A stretch of 64,000 nt of DNA from Cristatella mucedo. Taxonomy: Eukaryota > Bryozoa > Phylactolaemata > Cristatellidae. The stretch is taken from positions 636,001 through 700,000 of the forward strand of contig WPIO01000128.1 in NCBI GenBank assembly GCA_009760855.2, read 5' to 3'. The notes beneath the pieces are model-generated. The model saw only the letters and a program-made list of their open reading frames with translations, was not told the DNA's origin and did no database searches. This document shows positions 1 to 49,407 of the stretch, one piece after another; position 1 is the first letter of the stretch; every line of letters begins with the position of its first letter. The position numbers and the translations under genes are program-made.

Positions 1-235
1 CATCCTCTTCAGCGGTCCTGAGCTGCTACTTCCATGCTACTCACTACCTCAACTGCTCTCTTGACTCTGCTATGCTTCCCACTTTCTCTTTGTTGTATGA
101 GATGAAGTCTGTTGGCTACCGAATTCGTACCAAAAGCCGCTGAGCTATGCAAAACTCTCCTGCATAGCGCCCTCATAGTCTTTGAGGCTTTGTGGAGTGA
201 CAGATGCATACTGGTCGTGCATACATGCATACTGG
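1..235 (+). mobile_element. LINE family 2, 3'-end fragment
   Basis: Matches the 3' end of the copy at 11640-12220 (CTACTCACTACCTCAACTGC, CTGTTGGCTACCGAAT, CTTTGTGGAGT). It is cut by the window start and ends in short direct repeats around ACTGGTCGTGCATACATGCA. Non-coding remnant. Confidence 0.75.
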
Positions 236-1102
236 TCGTGCTTGCATGACGAGCCAAAAAATGGACCGCTTTACCCGTCTTCTTGTTTTGATGATCTTGC
301 TAGTTTTCTATGCTGGCGATCTCGTGCTGTGAAGGCTGAGCTCTCGTTGCCCGTTGCCAAGTGACAAGTGCGATCAAGCTCGGGCCCAGGCTCTCTTCGA
401 TCCTCGATCGCTGCATCAGAGCTGGATGTGCTTGTCTTCTCTCCGCTGCTACTTCTGCTCCTCGATGGTTTTTCACTGCTCATCTCGGTGTGCTCTTCAG
501 CTATGCTTTTCTCTGGTCGAAGCCACAAAACTCGATTTGCCCATGCTAGGAAGAGGATGAAGGATGTCAAAGCGTGTCCATCCATGTCTTGAACAGGTTG
601 AAGGAGGATTAAGGCCAGTCTGTATTCAGCGGCTCCTGTTTTGGGGGCTTTTTGCTTTTATGAAGCTACTTCTGCTTTCACAAGCACTCATTAGTGGGGG
701 TCCCTTAACGTTGGCTCTCTTTTCATGGATGCTAGATATGGCCATGGTTTCACCGGTGCCACCAGGTTGTCACAAGCCCGAGCCCAGATCGTGCTCAATA
801 TGTGCGATGACAGATATTCGGCGAGAGCAGAATAATCCTAGTGCCAGAAAGCAGCAGTGGGATACAGGCTTCTGTCATTTTGCCTCTTTCATTTTATACT
901 AATGATGGTGCTAATTATTTTGAGCATAGTGCTAGCTGACAATGATAAAGCTTTCCGATAGCCGATCGTGGTGTTTTTGCATCCTATAGATTCCTATATT
1001 GCTTAATGGTTTTCAAGCCTTAACAAAGAGTTTAAACCAGTCGTATGTGATGTCTATTTTCTTGATAAATGATGGGTTCGCACTGTTTCGTTTCTGCTAC
1101 AG
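236..1102. other. Intronic or upstream DNA with no recognised gene
   Basis: No open segment here is bounded by splice sites in the phase needed for exon 1, and no repeat family was recognised. Preceding exons may be here or before the window. Confidence 0.4.
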
Positions 1103-38161
<37,059 letters not shown>

Positions 38162-38734
38162 CGCTGCCCTGGTTGCGCTGCTGCGCTGCCACTCGGACTC
38201 ACTCGGTCGATGCCAAAGGTCGCGAACGCCGGATCCTCACACTTCCGTCCATGCTCACAGCATGTATCTGGCTCAGCTAAACGGCTCAAAGACGCTGCCC
38301 TGTGTAGCAAGCAGCCGGAGTTGCCTGTTTAAATCGGAACGATGACGGCAGATTTGGCAGAAGGTGGCTGTCCATGTTTATCTTTTTATTTCTACTTTTT
38401 TTTAGCGTTTATTCCTTCGTTAATATGCTAGCTGTTGATCAAACCAAAATTACTGCCAGGGTCACAAACCACGCGACACTATCAGTTACATTGATATGCC
38501 GCGACGGCATAATGCTCATGGATCTTGCCAAAGTTTCTACTAATTAAAAAGTGTAACGATACGTTCAGCCTTTCTTTTCATGCTTTGTGGCTGCAACATC
38601 GTAGCACGCGTGCAACCAAAGTGGACGTCAACGTCGGGCTGCTGCTTTGTTGTACGTTCTCTTCTTCCGATCTCCTGCTTTCCGATATATTCTGCCTTCT
38701 CCCATCTCTTGCCTTGCCATCTTTTGCCATACAG

Positions 38735-38873
<139 letters not shown>

Positions 38874-40206
38874 CTCTTTCTCTCGCACAAACATACAAGT
38901 GCTGTCTTATATTCACGCGTGCGCTTCTAGTTTCATCTTGCTAAATTATATATCCGATTGTCAGGCGATGATATATGCGTGGGTGTCGGTTGAGGCGCCC
39001 TAACAAAAGCTCTCAAGACAACAGGGAGCCGAGGACAAAAGTGCGAAATACTAGCAACCTCCGATAAATGCTCGCACGACAAAGGCGCTTAACTACAATA
39101 CTAATTTTTTTAAGTATATGATTTAATTAGTTTAAACTGCTTTGGGTCTTGCAAATTGATTCCCGTTATACCAAAAAGAAGCAAATATTGCGTTGTACGG
39201 CTGTGCGTGGAAGTAATAATAATATGTCCAGTTTCGTCATGCATTGATAATGAAAACTTTGAATCCGGCAAATATCGTGTCGGAATGCCTGACCAGTCGT
39301 TTTTCCTAGAGCACAGCTAGTTGGATGTCTCTTTAATCACGGACAGGATGCTTTGTGCAAAGTTTAATATTTCGATATTGCAGCAGAATACCGCGACGGC
39401 GAAAGTCTGCCAAAGCGTGTCAACATAATTTTACCTGTGAACTTAGTTCCTGTAGCGGATGTTCCTTCTGTTTTCTACGAATTAGCCAACGATTGCCCTC
39501 CTCTAATGTCACCATTGATCAACTACTAGAAAGACGTATACATTGATTACAACTAAGAGGGCGAAATGCAAATCCAAAGCTCGAAATTCGCAACTGTGGA
39601 ATGTTGGTGGTTCCACGAATAGCTGCGATACAGCTGCTATTTCTACTATACACGTCAGAACACTGCAGTTTTGATTCCGAATTTTACAAAATGGTATTAT
39701 GGATTTACCCAAAGAATTTCATGCAATTGAGCTTGAGCGTTCTCGTGCTATTGGCTTAAAGGGTCGGCCAGCCTATTTACACATTCTAACGACGATGAAG
39801 CTTTCCACAAAAACCTCGCACAACTGTGGTCCTAATTCAAAATTATGAAGAAGAGTATGCCAAGTTTACCCTACCAAACTTCATTGGATTGCCCTTGCGT
39901 GCTCTCAGGCTGGGGCCTCTGATGGCCCGGCTCAAAGGGCAGCCCAAAGTAGTCATTCTTCGATACAAAAAAGCCGCTGACAGAATAGCCCCGACAAAAT
40001 CGCCCTACGTTCTGGAGATTGACAAAATATCCCCGACAAAAGAGCCAAAAACAAAGAAAACTTTTTGCGAATCTGTTCTATTCCCGTTAACTATAACATG
40101 GAATATATTCCATTACGATAATTAAAATCTAATTTTTGAAATGTTTTATTAAACTTGTTAGAAGTAAAAATGTATTAAGAATTTTATTATACAGAATAAC
40201 TATTAC

Positions 40207-40457
40207 AGTCATCCCCCGACTTAAAACTCGGAGATACGATCTTGGCCACGGTCAAACACAAAATGAAAATCAAACTGTGTCCAAGGAAACTTTCAAAATC
40301 CAAACGCAGTCAGTAGATTTGATAATACCACAAACAGTATGGAGGAAACAATGTCTAATAGCGTCAGAACGATTGTATCCAATACCATTCTCAACTTACG
40401 AAAATTTGACTTGCGACAGGCCTTCCAATCCCTATCTATTTCGTAAGTCGGAGCTGA
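40207..40457. mobile_element. Pogo/Tigger-like MITE
   Basis: Left end CAGTCATCCCCCGACTTA; right end reads in reverse CAGCTCCGACTTACGAAAT. Same end type as the element at 14388. About 250 bp, no transposase. Confidence 0.65.
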
Positions 40458-40934
40458 TTCAAGATTAATTTATTAATTAAATTAATTCATCTATTCCACG
40501 TGTTTTCTTATTTGTTTTTGTTTGCGTTTGCCGCCAAATTATTTTCATTCTTTCATGGCACCGCGCTGTTCAACAGATCATCGATTGCCATCGTCCATCT
40601 GTATCCAAACTCATCGAGCAACTTTTAAAGGAGCAGGATGGAGTAGAGATCGATATCGCACGTTTCCAAACGGGGAACCGACAACCGGAAGCATCGAAGG
40701 CAAAGTACGTGACGCTCAATCGGCGTCTTCAAACTCTCGTTCCAATCTACGACGACGATAAGTGCCTGGATTACCACCGTAGAGTCGCACATAATCTGAC
40801 AATCTAAATTGCGATTCAAATGGTATCAAAATGTACCGATCTTACGTTTAATTTAAATTTTTTCGACTGTAATCTTAATAACGCTTTTAACTCCAGAAAA
40901 AAGTTCTGTACCAATTCAATTGAATATTTATAAT

Positions 40935-41012
40935 TAATAATGTAATAATTATGTACTTGATAAAGCGTTCTCAGAGAACTTAATATCTTTCTAGGTGCTT
41001 TACATTTTTAAT
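40935..41012 (-). mobile_element. LINE family 1 tail-only fragment
   Basis: GTACTTGATAAAGCGTTCTC, AGAGAACTTAATATCTTTCT and AGGTGCTTTACATTTTTA. Confidence 0.8.
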
Positions 41013-41784
41013 TATCTATTTATTAAGTATTCAAAATGTACTAGTTATTGTTATATTATAGATACTCCGAAAGTATCTTTGACGAGGCTATTTTGTCCGC
41101 TGTTTTGTCGAATCACTAACTGGGGTTTTGATTCCGCATTATAGACAAATTTGTCCCGGGGTTACCAAAGAATTTTTAATACATAGCGCATGGCATTCTT
41201 ATGCAACGGCCTGCAATGGCCCGGGCGCGCCGGCCTTCCTAAATAGTCGAACCGCGCTACAGCTGCAATTTCTACAATAAGCGTTTTTCAGCTAAGGTTT
41301 CGATTCTAATTTACAGAAAACCATTTCCGGGCTTACCAACCAAATTCCACGGAATAGCGCCTAGACTTTCTCATGCAGTGGCCTCCAACGGCCCGGACCA
41401 GCAAGCCTCCCTACATTTTCAACGGCATTATAGCTGCCATTTCCACACTAGGCGTCTCACATCTATGGTCTTCATTCCACAGCATAGAAAAAGCTGTTCC
41501 GGATCATCCTGAAAATTTAATGCGACTGCGTATAGGCACTTTCATGCTATGGCCTCCAAATTTCAGGGTCAGCCAGCCTCCCTTAATATTCAAATACGAA
41601 AATAGCCGCTATTTCTACAATACGCTTTGAAGAACTGTAGCTTTGACTTTGCATTATGAAAATAAGTGTTCCTGGTTTACTCGCAAAATTTCTTGCACTT
41701 GCCCGTGTGCATTCTCATGTTATGGACCTCAAATGGCCAGGACCAGCAAGCTTGCCTAATTACTCAAATTGTGATTCAGCGGCA

Positions 41785-41932
41785 ATAGCTGGATTGGTCC
41801 AGCGGTTAAGGCGCTCGCCCCGGCCAAGGTCTGGCTGAGGTCGTGGGCTCGAGCCCCGAGGCATATGTAAAGCGCCTGAATAGAGATTAAGTTCTCTTGG
41901 GGCGCTATACAAATGAAATGAATTATATTTAA
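41785..41932 (+). mobile_element. SINE A, best-preserved copy
   Basis: A box region TGGTCCAGCGGTTAAGGCGC, B box GGTCGTGGGCTCGAGCCCC, then AAAGCGCCTGAATAGAGATT and TTGGGGCGCTATACAAATGA. The 3' part is the LINE family 1 tail in short form. It sits in the satellite array. Confidence 0.85.
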
Positions 41933-42204
41933 TAATGACAACAGGTGTTGTAAAACTGTGGTTTTGATTCGACAATATACAAAATGTATTTCGAGTTAAC
42001 ACACACCTAATTTCGTGACATTGGGCGGACTTGTGCTAATGCTATGGCCTCCAATAGTCTGGGCCATCAGAGGTCATAGCAATATACCGCATTTGCAAAA
42101 TCGCACACATTTTGGTGGGTACACCCCGAGTACTGTTTTCCACAATAAGCAATCAAAAACAGCAGTTTCACGACACTTATTTACAGAATAGTAGCTGCAT
42201 ATGT

Positions 42205-43010
42205 AATGTATCTCCGTCTGTAACTCCACAAAGTCATAAAGACCGTGTCAGTGTTACGCATGAAAGTTTTGTATAGCGCACTCACAGCCTAAGCGGCGTT
42301 CGGTACGCATTCGGTAGCCAACAGACTTCGTACCACGAAACAAAGAGAAAGTGCATAGCAGATTCCGGAGAGTAGTTGTGGTAGTGAGTAGCATGGAAGT
42401 AGCAGCTCAGAACCACTGAAAAGGATGAGCCATAGTCGGTAATAGTAGTTGTCGTTGCGTAAGAGTTGTGGAAGCAAGTTCCACAGTCTAGGACCTGCAG
42501 AGCTAAAGCTTCTGTCACCAACGGTCTTTAAGCGGAGGAATGGGACAGCTAATTTATTTTGCACACAGGACCTGAGGGCGCGAACAGGCTGAAACTGATG
42601 CAGCAGTTCAGCTAGGTACGAACGAGTCAAGCTGTGGCGGGCCTTGTAGGTCAGCGTATAAACCTTGCTCTGAATCCGTTGGTCAATCAGCATCCATCTT
42701 AGCTCTTTTAGCAAAGGAGACACGTGCTCAAACTTCTGGGACTTGAAGAAAAGCCTTGAACCATATTCATAGTCAGCTGCAGTGGCCTAATCGCTTTTTT
42801 TATTAGCCCATCCAATAGGGAATTGCAGTAATCAAGCCGAGACAGAACTAAGGAGCTAGTTAAATTTTTTACAAGCAACTGTGGGAGACAGCTCTTAATC
42901 TTGGATAGGGATCGGACGTGATGGTTAGCTGTAGAAGCAGAAATTCTTCTGAATGAAGCTTTTAAAATTGAGGTCGAAAACGACACCTAAATTTTGAGCA
43001 CGTGATTTTG
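42205..43010 (-). mobile_element. LINE family 2, 5'-truncated copy
   Basis: Reversed 3' tail (GTATCTCCGTCTGTAACTCC), then coding region: a 144-codon frame (ELRWMLIDQRIQSKVYTLTY, ARHSLTRSYLAELLHQFQ) and further frames up to about 43000. It lies between the two satellite arms. Confidence 0.9.
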
Positions 43011-43019
43011 AGCACGTAG

Positions 43020-44262
43020 TGATGGTCGCACAACAGCATCACTTATTAGCATCACAATTCGCACGAACTTGCACGAATTGACGCTTATTGGCCATTAGCG
43101 GCCATTGAGTTAGAACTTGGATACGCAATTGCACGAAATTTGAGGGTGCATCCTTCCGCTGTTTTCTATACCGCGGAATCAAAACAACAAATGCGTGATG
43201 CATAACGTGAAAATTGCAGCTGTGTTACAGGTGGAATGTGTAGGGAGACTCGTTTGTCCGGGCCATTGGAAACCATAGCATTAGAACGCCGAAACGCTAT
43301 GTCGTGAAATTTGATTGGCAAACCCGGAACAGGTTTTCTGTAAAATGGCATCAATAATGCCGCTGTGTAACGCTTATTTTTTGGCAGCTGCATCGCAGTT
43401 AGATTCTGTAGGAAGACTGGCTGGCCCGCGTCATTGGAGCCCGTTCGCGAGAACGAGCGTGTGCAATTGTACGAAATTTTGTGCGTAAACCCGGAACAAC
43501 ACTGTTTCTTTAACTCCGAATCAAAAGTGAAGTTTCGCAAAACATACTCAATAAAAATTTCAGCTTTATTATATTTATAATGTGGAGAGAGGCTGTCTGG
43601 CATGGGCCATCGGAGGCCATGGCATGATAAACCCATTCGCTATGCTATGAAATTTAGTTGGTTAACCCGGAACGCTGTTTTCTATTATTTGAAAGGAAAA
43701 CCGCAGCTTCGCGACGTCTGTTCTGTAATGGCTGTGATGGGCCGCTGAAGGCCATTGCATTAAAAGACGAGCGCTCAATCGTATGAGACCTAGTAAGTAA
43801 ACCTGGAACAATTATATCTGTAATTTGGAATCAAAACCGCTGTTTGAGAAGCTTTGTGTGGAAATGGCAGCTTTTATTGTAATTGAATTTTCTTTGGCTG
43901 CCTTTTGGGCCGGGCCATCGGAGGCCATAGCATGTGAACGTGCAAAGGCAATCCCTTGAAATTTGTTGGGGTAAACTTGCTATACATACAGCTCTATATA
44001 ATTTGGAGTTAAAACCGTAGTTGCGCAAATGGCAGCTTTATCGTCGTTCGAATGTGCAACTAGGCTGGCTGATACTGGACATTGAGGCAACAGTACAAGA
44101 ACGCACAAACGCAATTGCATAAAATTTAGTTGGTAAACCCATAAGATTATTCTGCATAATTTGGAATATCAAAATCGCAGTTTTCTTATGTTTATCTTGG
44201 AAATGGCAGCTGATTCGCAGGGTATCTCAGTTAGTCGTGGGACCCGAATGCTTGTGCACGCG
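43020..44262 (-). repeat. Diverged ~171-bp satellite, inverted arm
   Basis: Same satellite as 39590-42100 in the opposite orientation. The GGCCAT(T/C)GG-type anchor falls at 43090, 43261, ~43430, 43605, 43740, 43913 and 44078, mostly 165-175 apart. Blocks TTGGTAAACCCGGAAC, GGAATCAAAAC and AAATGGCAGCT recur in reverse order relative to the direct arm. Confidence 0.85.
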
Positions 44263-44611
44263 TCATCAACAACCACCATCCGGACATTCCCAGCGGGAGA
44301 TTAACTCCAAGGAATAGCACGCATCCTGATAATTTAATTAAAAAATAAGCTATCATTTTTAGAATAGTATGACTCTTTCTATCTAATTATGCCATTTCAA
44401 AATACATTTAAAAGCTGGCATAAATTATAAATTAACGTCAGTAATACGATGTATTCACTTTCTTTAATAAAATACTTTAATTATCAATATCTATTTAAAC
44501 CGACATTCCTACAAAAATGCTTTCGGCTCGCTTTTGCCCTTCGCGCTTATGCCGTTGCGAGCTGTTTTCGGCACGCTTTTGACCCGCGCCGCGCTTTTGT
44601 CGGGTTACGCC

Positions 44612-44748
44612 GAACTGGTTTGGTCCAGTGGTTAAGGTTCTCGCCCGGACCAAGGTCTGGCTGAGGTTGTGGGCTCGAGCCCCTAGGCACATGTGAAGCT
44701 CAATGGAGATTAAATTCTCTTAGGGCGCTTTACAAATAAATTATATTT
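44612..44748 (+). mobile_element. SINE A copy
   Basis: TGGTCCAGTGGTTAAGGTTC, AAGGTCTGGCTGAGGTTGTG, GGGCTCGAGCCCC, and tail TTAGGGCGCTTTACAAATAA. Very close to the copy at 41785. Confidence 0.85.
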
Positions 44749-45830
44749 TTTAATTATATACCCAGAGGCTGTGCATTTAGGCGGTGAGATCTTTTTGACT
44801 CATTTTATTCTAGTCAAGAGATGCGTGTCAAGTTGTTGATTTGAAAATCAGACTGCGTCCGCACTCAATCGCTCGCTACTTCTACCAACGAGATCAACTG
44901 GCAGCAGCCCGCGCATTTTTTTCCGCATAACATGGCTACTTAACTTTCGGTGAGCAGGGGATTTGGCTAACTTAATCTTGCAAGCCGATCAACTGAGGAT
45001 GAGATGCCTGCTGACAGAATCCCTGCGTGCTATTGCTGGGCATGCGACTTTGTCGCATGACTTTGTTTGGGCTTCGGGGCTTGACTTTCCTTATGGTCCA
45101 TGTAAGCATTTCTTTAGCGCCTGAATTTTACTCAGGAACGACATCGGAGAGATTTAAGCTGTCAGCTGACAATGCTCGATCCGATCCGATAAACAGAATT
45201 GTCGCACAGTCAGTCGAGTCGTCGAGGGGAGTTGCTTCTGACTGAAGCATCCGTTTCGGTCATTAGACCAACATTTGCTTCCAACTTCGACATGATCCGT
45301 CTGCTGCCGGTCTACTACTTTGCAAGGTTGGTTTTGGGTAGTGCTCTCTCTCTCTCTCATCAAGTTGGTTTACAGCCAGCCCTTCACCCGATGAGAAATT
45401 GGCATTCAACGGTCTCAACTGGCTAGACAGCTTGCCTTGACTTATTTTTGTACTTGAACAGCACGAACGACAAGAATTTTACCAATTAAGGAACTTATTT
45501 AAACAATGCAGACGATAAGAAAGCAATCAATTGACGTTGACTCGCTGAAAGCTTCTTTTATTCGGCTTATGCCTATTGAGCGACTGCGGGTTGAGCGAGA
45601 ATAGCTGTTATTTAGATGGTTGATTGTTAAGGTAGTAACTGCTGAGTTTCGCCAACGTCATTGACATGAGGTGGAAGTACAGTGGTCACGTACTTAAGGA
45701 ACCTCTAAGCTTTCCTGCTCGTGAATTGTGGCAAAGAAAATTACAGAAAGTTGTTCATTTCCACTATTATAAAGGGATCATGTTTAAAGGTACAAGCTTT
45801 TCGCGTCTCAACTAATAACTCGGAGCTTGG
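44749..45830. other. Intergenic DNA, nothing recognised
   Basis: No exon, LINE or SINE recognised; a short CT run occurs at 45345-45357. Confidence 0.35.
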
Positions 45831-45831
45831 C

Positions 45832-45990
45832 CCCCTCCCCCGTACTACGTGCTCAGGGGGTGAAGAGCAAGCTCTTCGCGAACGTTCGGTTGTGGGTTTA
45901 AGTACTGCAGCATTCAATCTTTTATTGCCCAGAATAAGCACGTGGGTTATGCCGCTTAGGCCCCCCCTTTTGTCTCCACATAAACAAAGC
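45832..45990 (+). mobile_element. SINE B copy
   Basis: GTGGGTTTAAGTACTGCAGC, then AATCTTTTATTGCCCAGAAT and CACATAAACAAAGC. It lies just beyond the receptor's predicted poly(A) signal. Confidence 0.5.
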
Positions 45991-46116
45991 GGTTGAAACC
46001 AATCGACCATTGCTTTGTTGTTTTTTTTACTTCCATCGCAGTACAGGGGCATTAGGAACGTGCCGATGCTCAGTTTCACTGCACTCAGTGGCGACAGGGC
46101 AGACACCCGATCGTGA

Positions 46117-46122
46117 TTTATT
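46117..46122 (-). terminator. Candidate poly(A) signal of the nuclear receptor gene
   Basis: AATAAA on the minus strand, about 215 bases after the stop codon. This is the right place and strand for a short 3' UTR. Cleavage is not visible from sequence. Confidence 0.4.
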
Positions 46123-46336
46123 GAAAACATCACAGCGCGTCCATCACTAGCAGACTTCAAGTACTGTACAACAAAAGAACTTCTTTGCTCAAACTTAGTA
46201 CATCCGGAGCGTTAATATCCTTGGTCACAAATCAGAATCGTTTGTTATAGCAGCGTCAGCAATACTGCCACAATGAGAGCATTAGCTCTCCCAGTCAACA
46301 CTTCACAGGGAGCCGAACAAAAGCGAACGAAAGCGA

Positions 46337-46665
46337 TCAGCTAAGAAATGAGTTAGCAAAGCCGTGGCTTTGCACGTCGAAGAAGGCTCTTCGTACTAAG
46401 CTGCCTTCAACGATGAGCCAAATGGGAATGCCGACCAGCTGGCCAACAAGCAACTGCTCCAGTAGGCGCGACCCGACGTTTTGCAACGATGGCAGACACA
46501 GCAGCAACTGTCCCAGTCTACATCGCGAAGTCGGCGGCGACGATGAGCTTTTGCTCGATGACAATTTTTTGTCTGCCGCATCTCGTCTCGTCAGCTCAGA
46601 GAGCTTCCTGAGAATGGCCTCCTGAATGCACTCAACGGCAGCGCGCTCGATCAGCCCTTGAGCGT
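46337..46665 (-). CDS. Nuclear receptor coding exon 3: end of the ligand-binding domain and stop
   Basis: The acceptor follows a pyrimidine-rich run ending GTCGTCGTTGCAG, and the exon opens with AC, completing an Asp codon. It encodes [18 protein letters not shown], matching the family's DACGLSDAAHIESLQE segment, then a Ser/Lys-rich insertion, then [17 protein letters not shown] and [15 protein letters not shown], the counterparts of the last two large helices. It ends with about 25 unmatched residues ([19 protein letters not shown]) and TGA at 46339-46337. Without this exon the receptor looks truncated; it lies 5.2 kb from exon 2. Confidence 0.88.
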
Positions 46666-49251
46666 CTGCAACGACGACGAGCGCGACGAGAGCGGCGTCA
46701 GCTTCACTCAGCAGCGATCAAGTGCGCCACGTGACAGGTAGTCGTTGCAAAAACAAAGATGGCTGGAAGCCATCTTTGCAAGTCATGCAATTGAAGTCAC
46801 TGAGTTTTGCCGTCGTCGAGAGAGGAAAAAAGTCACAGCAGTGCACGAGTATAGATATATTGGCGTTATCCACGCTGAATGTGCACATCGATGCTACTTT
46901 CAGGGCAGCCGCCAGTTTGCCTTCAGCGCGAGTGCTGAGGTCACTCTAATGTAAATTTGAGTTGGTCAATTCGAATGCTTTATGCTCCAGTCTAGCTTTC
47001 TCAAGGTTTTCATTCAAGCCACGAGAACTCGTTTCAATGACTAGCGACTTCAGCGTCGAGCTTCGAGGACGAAGGCCGCCGTCCCGTAGCTACTTGTCAG
47101 ACTCAAGTTGTTAAGCTGTGCTTGTGACCGACCTCAAATCTTCTGGTGATCGTGCCTCTAGCTCGTCGGTTCCCAAAACCAGTAACTCATTCCGCGAATG
47201 ACGTCGTGACATTACCCGACTTAATTAAAAGATGCAAAAGCCCAACTGTTCCTCACAGCGTTTACTGGGTCCGTGTGCATTGTCCTTTGGGTGTGGGCAT
47301 CGTATCCCGATTCGCACGCGACATCCGCAGCTGCCCATGTCGAGTGCCTGGAAAGAATCCTAGTTCTTCTCCGAGGGTGCAATGCAAATGCGTTTTCATT
47401 ATTATTTATTATCGCCATGACATGATCTGTACTTAATCTGTCGCGAGTAGTTTGGCCGACCAGCCTCGAACGACTCTGTCTCGAACGTTCTCGAACGACG
47501 GTGTCTGCCGCCCATTTCTATGAGCTTCGATCTTCTATCTCAAATTCAAGCAAATCTTACGACAGCAAAAAAGAAAACACGGATCAGCGTGTGCTGGATT
47601 TAAGCAGCAGCAGGAGACGCCGCGCTCCCCAGGGGCAGGAAGCTGGAAAACTCTGTCCCTGGGGGGGGAAAAAGCCAGTTGTTTTCCACTGGGCGGAGCC
47701 AGGCAGGCAGGCAGGGGGCAGGGGGCAGGGGGCAGGGGGCAGGACCGCTGACAGGTAACTCACGCTGGATGGCTAATCATAATATGGCATGGCCAACTTT
47801 ATCAATTGTGGACGGATAGATGTTGTAACCTGACCTTATAAAGGCCAGTGTGTATTGCATTCGTCCTGGAAGCATTTCAAATCGCTCGGGTAGAGCTTGC
47901 GAGGAATTCAAAGCTACACCATCGAGGTTACATCTTCGAATGACTTCAGATGGACTAGCGCTTGTCTGCTCAACCCTACGAATAGAGGGATGCAACCTTC
48001 AAAGGCTACACGGGTAGATTATGAAATCCTACCGGCGGCCGATGCGGTGGAAGAGACGCCGCCGGAGGCGTGCCCGTGAGCTCTCTACTGAGTGGAGGGA
48101 GAGCTACAGAAAGGCTTCCGAAGCTTCAGTTTCTTTGTGAAAAGGCAGCCGCTGCTAATGGCTGCCCGTGCGCTTTCCGCTGGGAATGCTTTTAAGCGGG
48201 GATCCTGAGGTTAATGATTGCTTACGCGAGCAGCTGGCTTTACACCTAGTCTAAGGCTGGCTCGCTTGGTAAGCCGTTTGTATATTCGCCGAAATTCGCG
48301 GTGCTACAGGTCGTTAACGCTGCGTCAATTGTTAGCTGCAGCTTTTACTGCGCTCCTTTATTCAATCGTCGGTTAACTATGCGGAGTTCTTATTATAATA
48401 ATAATTATTATAAGAATAGTAGTACATTTGTATAGCACCTTCGGAGAACTTAATCTCTTTCTAGCCACTTTTACATGCGAACTTCCTCAGTTAATCGCTG
48501 CTGATCTGCGACAGTGCGTTCGTTTTAGTATGAGCGAGTATGCGCTTGAATTACGGTAAGTTTGTACTACTGGTTTCGCGTCACGTCAGCCTCGCGGGCG
48601 CGCGTTTTTGTGAGACGGATGTTCTGACGATCAAGGTTTTGCTGAATAAGAGCAACGAATTATTATGGCGCCACACCTTCAAGACAGTTTCTTTAAAGGG
48701 ATCGGGACAGACGGAGGAGGGCGGTGAAGAAGCCGAGCGAGATTGTTTCGCAGATGGTTCTAGAATGTTCCCGAAAGTTAGAGACAGTCCAGAGTATTCT
48801 ATATGAACAAGCGCTTGGAAGGGGCGTGCTCAAAGCACGATGAACTTTCAAAGGTCAGCTGATTCAGCAGCCTTATTTACGTAGCAGTAGAAGAGCGTTG
48901 GCGGCGATCGACTGCACTAGCAATTGAAGACTGCTTACTGCTGGACTCGAACCCACGATTGGGGCCGCGCAAAGAAGCTGGTACGGGGAAATCTTTACGT
49001 CAGCGAAACTGCAAGGGCGCACTGGAAGGCCACGTGGCGCTGGAAGAGTGAGGGGCCCCCACGGCGCACCGGGAAGAGGAGGGAGATGAGGAGGAGACAG
49101 AGGCTGAAGCCGCCGCCGCGGTCGCAGCTGATCGCGGTCCGGTCTTCTCTTATACCAAAGCTTCAGGTATTCAACCCGCTGGCCACTTTCCTGAGAATGA
49201 CCCTTTAGTCTCCTGGAAGCCCTACAGAGTGGCTAACGAGCTTCCGGGTAC

Positions 49252-49315
<64 letters not shown>

Positions 49316-49374
49316 TATATATATATATATATATCAAAAAGAGGAGACAAACAGGCTGCTACAACCGTATATAT

Positions 49375-49407
<33 letters not shown>

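Larger units (their letters stand above)
39590..42100 (+). repeat. Diverged ~171-bp satellite, direct arm
   Basis: The anchor GGCCTCCAA (or a near match) sits at 41209, 41380, 41551, 41724 and, beyond a SINE insertion of about 146 bp, at 42046. Spacing is 171-173. Earlier units are at about 39752 and 39914. Each unit has GCTATTTCTACAATA, TTTTGATTC and TTTACC(A)AA-type blocks in the same order. It is interrupted by a pogo-like element, a LINE tail and a SINE. Confidence 0.85.

Noticed and set aside
41800-41860. tRNA gene
   Set aside because: The A- and B-box sequences belong to SINE A heads; the cloverleaf is not complete and the LINE tail follows directly.
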